Origin: Abyssibacter sp036156195
GTDB taxonomy: Bacteria > Pseudomonadota > Gammaproteobacteria > Nevskiales > OUC007
Reading direction: 5' to 3'
Length of the DNA: 64,000 nt
NCBI GenBank assembly: GCA_036156195.1
Contig: JAYZUZ010000014.1
Location: forward strand, 1-64,000
The notes under the pieces are model-generated. The model was given only the letters and a program-made list of their open reading frames with translations. It was not told the DNA's origin and made no database searches. A program made the translations under genes and the position numbers. Position 1 is the stretch's first letter, and the number at the start of each line of letters is the position of its first letter. Positions 60,101 through 64,000 of the stretch are shown here, in pieces.

Positions 60101-60484
60101 ATGCGACGCATCATCAACACTGAACAGGCTCCGGCCGCCATCGGCACCTATTCGCAGGCCGTCCAGGCCGGCGATACGGTGTATATCTCCGGCCAGATCC
60201 CGCTCGACCCGGCCACCATGCAAATCGTCAGCGAAGACTTCGAAGCGCAGGCGCAGCAGGTGTTCCGCAATCTGGCCGCCGTGGCCGAAGCCGCAGGCAC
60301 CACGCTGCAGTCTGCCGTGAAGCTGACCATTTTTCTCACGGACCTCAGCCAGTTTGCGACCGTGAACGCGGTGATGTCGGAGTACTTCGAAGAACCCTAC
60401 CCGGCACGCGCGGCTGTGGAAGTCTCGGCTCTTCCCAAGGGTGTGCAGGTCGAGGCGGACGCGATTCTGTACCTCGGCGGCTAA
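60101..60484 (+). CDS. ridA: RidA-family enamine/imine deaminase
   Basis: 127-aa RidA. AIGTYSQAVQAGDTVYISGQ and the C-terminal PARAAVEVSALPKGVQVEAD, containing the catalytic Arg, are diagnostic. It hydrolyses reactive enamine and imine intermediates released by PLP enzymes. Full length, between spoT and recG as in many gammaproteobacteria. Confidence 0.96.
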   Translation: MRRIINTEQAPAAIGTYSQAVQAGDTVYISGQIPLDPATMQIVSEDFEAQAQQVFRNLAAVAEAAGTTLQSAVKLTIFLTDLSQFATVNAVMSEYFEEPYPARAAVEVSALPKGVQVEADAILYLGG

Positions 60485-60509
60485 CCCGCACCCGAACGGC
60501 CCGATTGCC

Positions 60510-62618
60510 GTGGCAAGCCCGATCAGCGCTGCCCGCACTGCTGCCCTGACGCCGGATGCGCCGCTGACGGCGTTTCCCGGCATTGGCGAGGCCATGGCGG
60601 CCCGCTTCGCACAACTGGGACTGCGCACGGCGGCAGACCTGCTGTTCCACCTGCCGAATCGCTACGAGGACCGGACCCGGGTCTGGACGATCGGCAGCCT
60701 GGCCCCCGGGGTTCGTGCGCAGTTGGTGGCGCGTGTCGAACGCGCGGATCTCAAGTTCGGGCGACGTCGATCGCTGCTGGTGTCCCTGACCGACGGCACC
60801 GGGCGGCTGGGCATGCGCCTGTTCCATTTCTCACGCGCACAGCAGCGCCAATTTGTGCCGGGCCAGTGGCTGCGCATCTACGGCGATGCCCGTCCGGGCG
60901 CTGTCGGCCTGGAGATGGCGCATCCGGAATACGCCCTGCTATCCGGACCGGAAGACGACGAGGCCACTGAAGAGACGCTAACGCCGCTGTACCCGCTAAC
61001 CCAGGGCATTACGCAAGGACGCGTTCGCGGCCTCATACACCGGGCACTGGATCAAGTGCTGGCGCAGATTCCCGATCCGCTGGCCGAGATCGAGCTTGAC
61101 GACGCTGCGGACTGGCCCGGCCTGCACGATGCCATTCGCACCCTGCACCGCCCACCGGTGGGCAGCGACGTGAACGAGCTGGTGAGTGGATATCATCCGG
61201 CCCAGCGTCGGCTGGCTCTGGAAGAACTGCTGGCCCACCGGCTCAGCCTCAGCGACCTCAAACAACGCGCACGTGAGCGCCTACGCGCCACACCCGTAAG
61301 GCTGGACTCGACGGTGCTGACCCCGCTGCTGGACCGGCTCGGATTCACCCTGACCGGCGCCCAGCAGCGTGTCATTGCAGACATTGCGCAGGACTTGTCC
61401 CAGGACGGGCCGATGATGCGCCTGGTCCAAGGCGACGTGGGTGCAGGCAAAACCGTGATTGCCGCCGCCGCGTTGCTAGGCGCCGTTCGGGCAGGCTGTC
61501 AGGCGGCTCTGATGGCCCCGACCGAACTGCTCGCCGAACAGCACGCCCTGACCCTCGGACAATGGCTGGAACCTCTGGGTATCGAGGTGGTGCTGCTGTC
61601 CGGTGCCCGCAAGGCCGCCGAGCGGCGGGAGATCGAAGCCCGCCTGGAATCCGGCGATTCGCTGGTGGCCGTCGGCACACATGCGCTGTTTCAGCGCAAC
61701 GTGGTGCTGCCTCGCCTGGCCCTGGTGGTGGTCGACGAACAGCACCGCTTCGGCGTTCACCAGCGGTTGACCCTGCTGGACAAGGGCGCCGAGCGTTACC
61801 CGCATCAGCTGGTGATGACGGCCACGCCCATTCCTCGCACCCTGGCCATGCGCGCCTATGCCGACCTGGACACCTCAGTGCTGGACGAGCTGCCGCCGGG
61901 ACGCACACCGGTCACGACGATTGCCGTTGACCAGCTGCGTCGAGACGAGGTGATCGCGCGCGTGGCCGCCGCCTGCCAGCAGGGGCGCCAGGCGTACTGG
62001 GTCTGCACTCTGGTCGAAGCCTCCGACCAGCTGGATGCGGAAGCCGCAGAGGCTGCGGCCGAGCGCCTGCGTGCCGACTGCCCGCAACTGCGGGTTGGCC
62101 TGGTCCACGGCCGGATGAAGCCGGCGGACAAACAGGCCGTCATGAACACGTTCAAAGCCGGGACGCTGGACCTGCTCGTGGCCACTACCGTCATCGAGGT
62201 CGGCGTCGACGTACCCAACGCCTCGCTCATGGTCATCGAGAATGCCGAGCGTCTTGGCCTAGCCCAGCTACACCAGCTGCGTGGCCGCGTCGGCCGGGGC
62301 GCACAGGCCAGCCATTGTGTGCTGCTCTACCAGGGCCCGCTGTCGCAACAGGCCAAGGCCCGGCTGGCCGTGATGCGCGAAACCACGGACGGCTTCCGCA
62401 TCGCCGAACGCGACCTGGAGTTGCGCGGCCCCGGCGAAGTCATGGGCACCCGGCAAACCGGCGAGGTGGGCCTGCGGATTGCCGACATGGTGCGCGATGC
62501 CGACCTGCTCGATCTGGCTGAATCCATCGCCGCGCAACTGGACGGGCGTCGCAACGCCGTCCGCGAGGTCTTGTCGCGGCGCTGGATTGCCGGCGCCGAG
62601 CAATACGCCCGTGCCTGA
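60510..62618 (+). CDS. recG: ATP-dependent DNA helicase RecG
   Basis: 702-aa helicase. The start is taken as the GTG at 60510; the longer frame overlaps ridA. The N-terminal wedge domain has FPGIGEAMAARFAQLGLRTA and HLPNRYEDRT. The helicase motifs are LVQGDVGAGKTVIAAAALL (Walker A), VVVDEQHRFGVHQR (Walker B), MTATPIPRTLAM and the C-terminal TRG region (QLRGRVGRGAQASHCVLLY). It remodels stalled replication forks. End of the spoT-ridA-recG series. Confidence 0.96.
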   Translation: MASPISAARTAALTPDAPLTAFPGIGEAMAARFAQLGLRTAADLLFHLPNRYEDRTRVWTIGSLAPGVRAQLVARVERADLKFGRRRSLLVSLTDGTGRLGMRLFHFSRAQQRQFVPGQWLRIYGDARPGAVGLEMAHPEYALLSGPEDDEATEETLTPLYPLTQGITQGRVRGLIHRALDQVLAQIPDPLAEIELDDAADWPGLHDAIRTLHRPPVGSDVNELVSGYHPAQRRLALEELLAHRLSLSDLKQRARERLRATPVRLDSTVLTPLLDRLGFTLTGAQQRVIADIAQDLSQDGPMMRLVQGDVGAGKTVIAAAALLGAVRAGCQAALMAPTELLAEQHALTLGQWLEPLGIEVVLLSGARKAAERREIEARLESGDSLVAVGTHALFQRNVVLPRLALVVVDEQHRFGVHQRLTLLDKGAERYPHQLVMTATPIPRTLAMRAYADLDTSVLDELPPGRTPVTTIAVDQLRRDEVIARVAAACQQGRQAYWVCTLVEASDQLDAEAAEAAAERLRADCPQLRVGLVHGRMKPADKQAVMNTFKAGTLDLLVATTVIEVGVDVPNASLMVIENAERLGLAQLHQLRGRVGRGAQASHCVLLYQGPLSQQAKARLAVMRETTDGFRIAERDLELRGPGEVMGTRQTGEVGLRIADMVRDADLLDLAESIAAQLDGRRNAVREVLSRRWIAGAEQYARA

Positions 62619-62770
62619 ACGCGGGCGCGCCCGCGCGGCCTGACAACTGCACAGCGTCGCACCGGTCTACTAGGCCGCGTAGGCTAACGGTCGCGCCGGC
62701 TAACGCCCGCCTATGGGCCGCGGATCGATGAGCGTTGCAGCGCACTCACTTCAGACAACAGGACGTTATC

Positions 62771-63640
62771 GTGTCGAATGCATCCGAATATACCCCGCCC
62801 AAGGTCTGGACCTGGGACAGCGAGAGCGGCGGCCGCTTCGCCAGCATCAACCGCCCGGTCGCCGGGCCGACCCACGACAAGACGCTGCCGGTGGGTAAAC
62901 ACCCCTTCCAGGTGTACTCCCTGGCCACCCCGAATGGGGTCAAGGTCACGGTCATGCTGGAGGAGTTGCTGGAACGGGGGCATGAGGCCGCCGAATACGA
63001 TGCCTGGCTGATCAACATCACGGAAGGCGACCAGTTTTCCAGCGGCTACGTAGCCATTAACCCGAACTCCAAGATTCCGGTGATGGTAGACCACAGCACC
63101 CCAAGTCCCACGCGGGTGTTCGAGTCAGGATCCATTCTGCTGTATCTCGCAGAGAAGTTCGGAGCGTTTCTGCCGACCGATCACGCCGCACGCACCGAGG
63201 CCATGAACTGGCTGTTCTGGCAAATGGGCAGCGCCCCCTTCCTGGGCGGAGGCTTCGGCCACTTCTACACGTATGCGCCCACCAAAATCGAGTACGCCAT
63301 CAACCGCTATGCGATGGAAACTAAACGCCAGCTCGACGTGTTGAACCGCCATCTCGCCGACCACGAGTACCTGGCCGGTGACGAATACAGCATCGCCGAC
63401 ATGGCGACCTGGCCCTGGTACGGCGCGCTGGTGAAGGGCCTGCTTTACGAAGCCGGTGAGTTCCTGCAGGTGCAGAGCTACGAACATGTGATCCGCTGGG
63501 CCGATGCCATTGCCGATCGCCCGGCCGCGCAGCGTGGACGCAAGGTCAATCGCGTCTGGGGCGAACCGGCTGACCAGCTCCCTGAACGCCACGACGCCAG
63601 CGATTTCGAACTACGTACGCTGGATAAGCGGCAGGGCTAG
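62771..63640 (+). CDS. yghU: Glutathione transferase-like disulfide-bond reductase YghU
   Basis: 289-aa protein starting at a GTG with AGGA about 7 bases upstream. Nearly the entire YghU pattern is present: PPKVWTWDSESGGRFASINR, TLPVGKHPFQVYSLATPNGV, PNSKIPVM, FLGGGFGHFYTYAPTKIEYA and the C-terminal ERHDASDFE and DKRQG. E. coli YghU binds two glutathiones and reduces disulfides. Single gene followed by a clear terminator. Confidence 0.95.
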   Translation: MSNASEYTPPKVWTWDSESGGRFASINRPVAGPTHDKTLPVGKHPFQVYSLATPNGVKVTVMLEELLERGHEAAEYDAWLINITEGDQFSSGYVAINPNSKIPVMVDHSTPSPTRVFESGSILLYLAEKFGAFLPTDHAARTEAMNWLFWQMGSAPFLGGGFGHFYTYAPTKIEYAINRYAMETKRQLDVLNRHLADHEYLAGDEYSIADMATWPWYGALVKGLLYEAGEFLQVQSYEHVIRWADAIADRPAAQRGRKVNRVWGEPADQLPERHDASDFELRTLDKRQG

Positions 63641-63666
63641 AGCCAGCGCTACAGTCTCGCAAAGTC

Positions 63667-63700
63667 GTCGCAGCCACGGGATGGGTGGCTGCGACCTTTT
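63667..63700 (+). terminator. Intrinsic terminator after yghU
   Basis: GTCGCAGCCAC (63667-63677) pairs perfectly with GTGGCTGCGAC (63685-63695) around a 7-base loop, followed by CTTTT. Ends the yghU transcript. Confidence 0.88.
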
Positions 63701-63786
63701 ACCGACGCCAGGTCTCTTGCAGGTACAACACACCCCAGCAGGCCCCAGGCTCCGATGACAGGCGCCACCCGGCCCCGGAGACGACG

Positions 63787-64000
63787 ATGCGTACAGGCAA
63801 GACGATTCGGTTAACAACCGTGTTGACGACACTGGTCCTGGCTTCGACCGCAAGCCATGCGGGCAGCCTGCACCCCTTCACCGCACAATCAGACGCCGCC
63901 AGACACTGGCTCATCCTGAACTTCGATGACCAGCCCATCGGCCAGCAGATCGCGGCGCAGGGCAATCGGGCGCTGGCGCGGATCCGGGCAGGGCTCGACA
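63787..64000 (+). CDS. Hypothetical secreted protein, N-terminal part
   Basis: Starts at an ATG with GGAG 7 bases upstream and runs off the right edge after 71 codons. The N-terminus is a typical Sec signal (RLTTVLTTLVLASTASHAGS), and the mature start reads HPFTAQSDAARHWLILNFDD, followed by an alternating helical region. Too little is present to assign a family. Confidence 0.6.
   Translation, partial: MRTGKTIRLTTVLTTLVLASTASHAGSLHPFTAQSDAARHWLILNFDDQPIGQQIAAQGNRALARIRAGLD

Overview
The window looks like a chromosomal segment of a high-GC gammaproteobacterium. The evidence is conserved gene order: rph divergent from yicC, gmk-rpoZ-spoT-ridA-recG in series, and a cAMP-receptor-type regulator divergent from a small OsmC-family gene, as crp and yhfA are in enterobacteria. 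A GlyGly-CTERM secreted protein, many lipoproteins and three multiheme c-type cytochromes suggest an aquatic or sediment respiratory lineage. The genus cannot be fixed from the sequence.

Region 1 (1-2466): end of a flavin oxidoreductase, a NYN/PIN-like nuclease and a DUF3089 lipoprotein hydrolase. Region 2 (2500-12650): an accessory island. It holds an IS5-like miniature element, a Xre/RES toxin pair, remnants of a Fic-type gene and a Xre regulator, a DUF433/DUF5615 toxin pair, a broken IS3 element, a lower-GC block of unknown secreted proteins with a LuxR-type regulator, and a broken IS30 element. It stops at the 3' end of tRNA-Arg(CCG). Region 3 (12830-25365): a lipoprotein/secreted metalloprotease pair, an acyltransferase/SDR/lipoprotein operon, an M48 protease, a thiamine-binding protein, an outer-membrane protein behind a palindromic operator, a Panacea-domain protein, a META lipoprotein, a CoxE-like VWA protein with OsmC, and Crp with HMG-CoA lyase. 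Region 4 (25373-36268): core metabolism and housekeeping: gltA-trpD-trpC, a class III cyclase, malic enzyme, a MerR regulator, a tight rph-rdgB-hemW-CPXCG operon and yicC.

Region 5 (36407-56826) lies between yicC and gmk, which are neighbours in many relatives. It carries two paralogous 765-aa DUF6351 lipoproteins in opposite orientation, a thrombospondin-type-3-repeat lipoprotein, a prolyl oligopeptidase and, most strikingly, a seven-gene translationally coupled operon (56362 down to 45382). That operon encodes three multiheme cytochromes (5, 4 and 10 CXXCH motifs), a beta-barrel, a membrane-anchored FAD/[2Fe-2S] reductase, a four-helix cytochrome-b-like protein, and a 726-aa protein combining cyclic-nucleotide-binding, FHA and four-cluster ferredoxin domains. 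Its upstream region has two perfect palindromes and a Fur-box-like site. The gene set looks like a signal-gated electron conduit between the cytoplasmic NAD(P)H pool and the periplasm. I recognise no named system with this composition and regard it as the best candidate for something undescribed. Region 6 (56827-64000): gmk, rpoZ, spoT, ridA, recG, a YghU-type glutathione transferase and the start of an unknown secreted protein.
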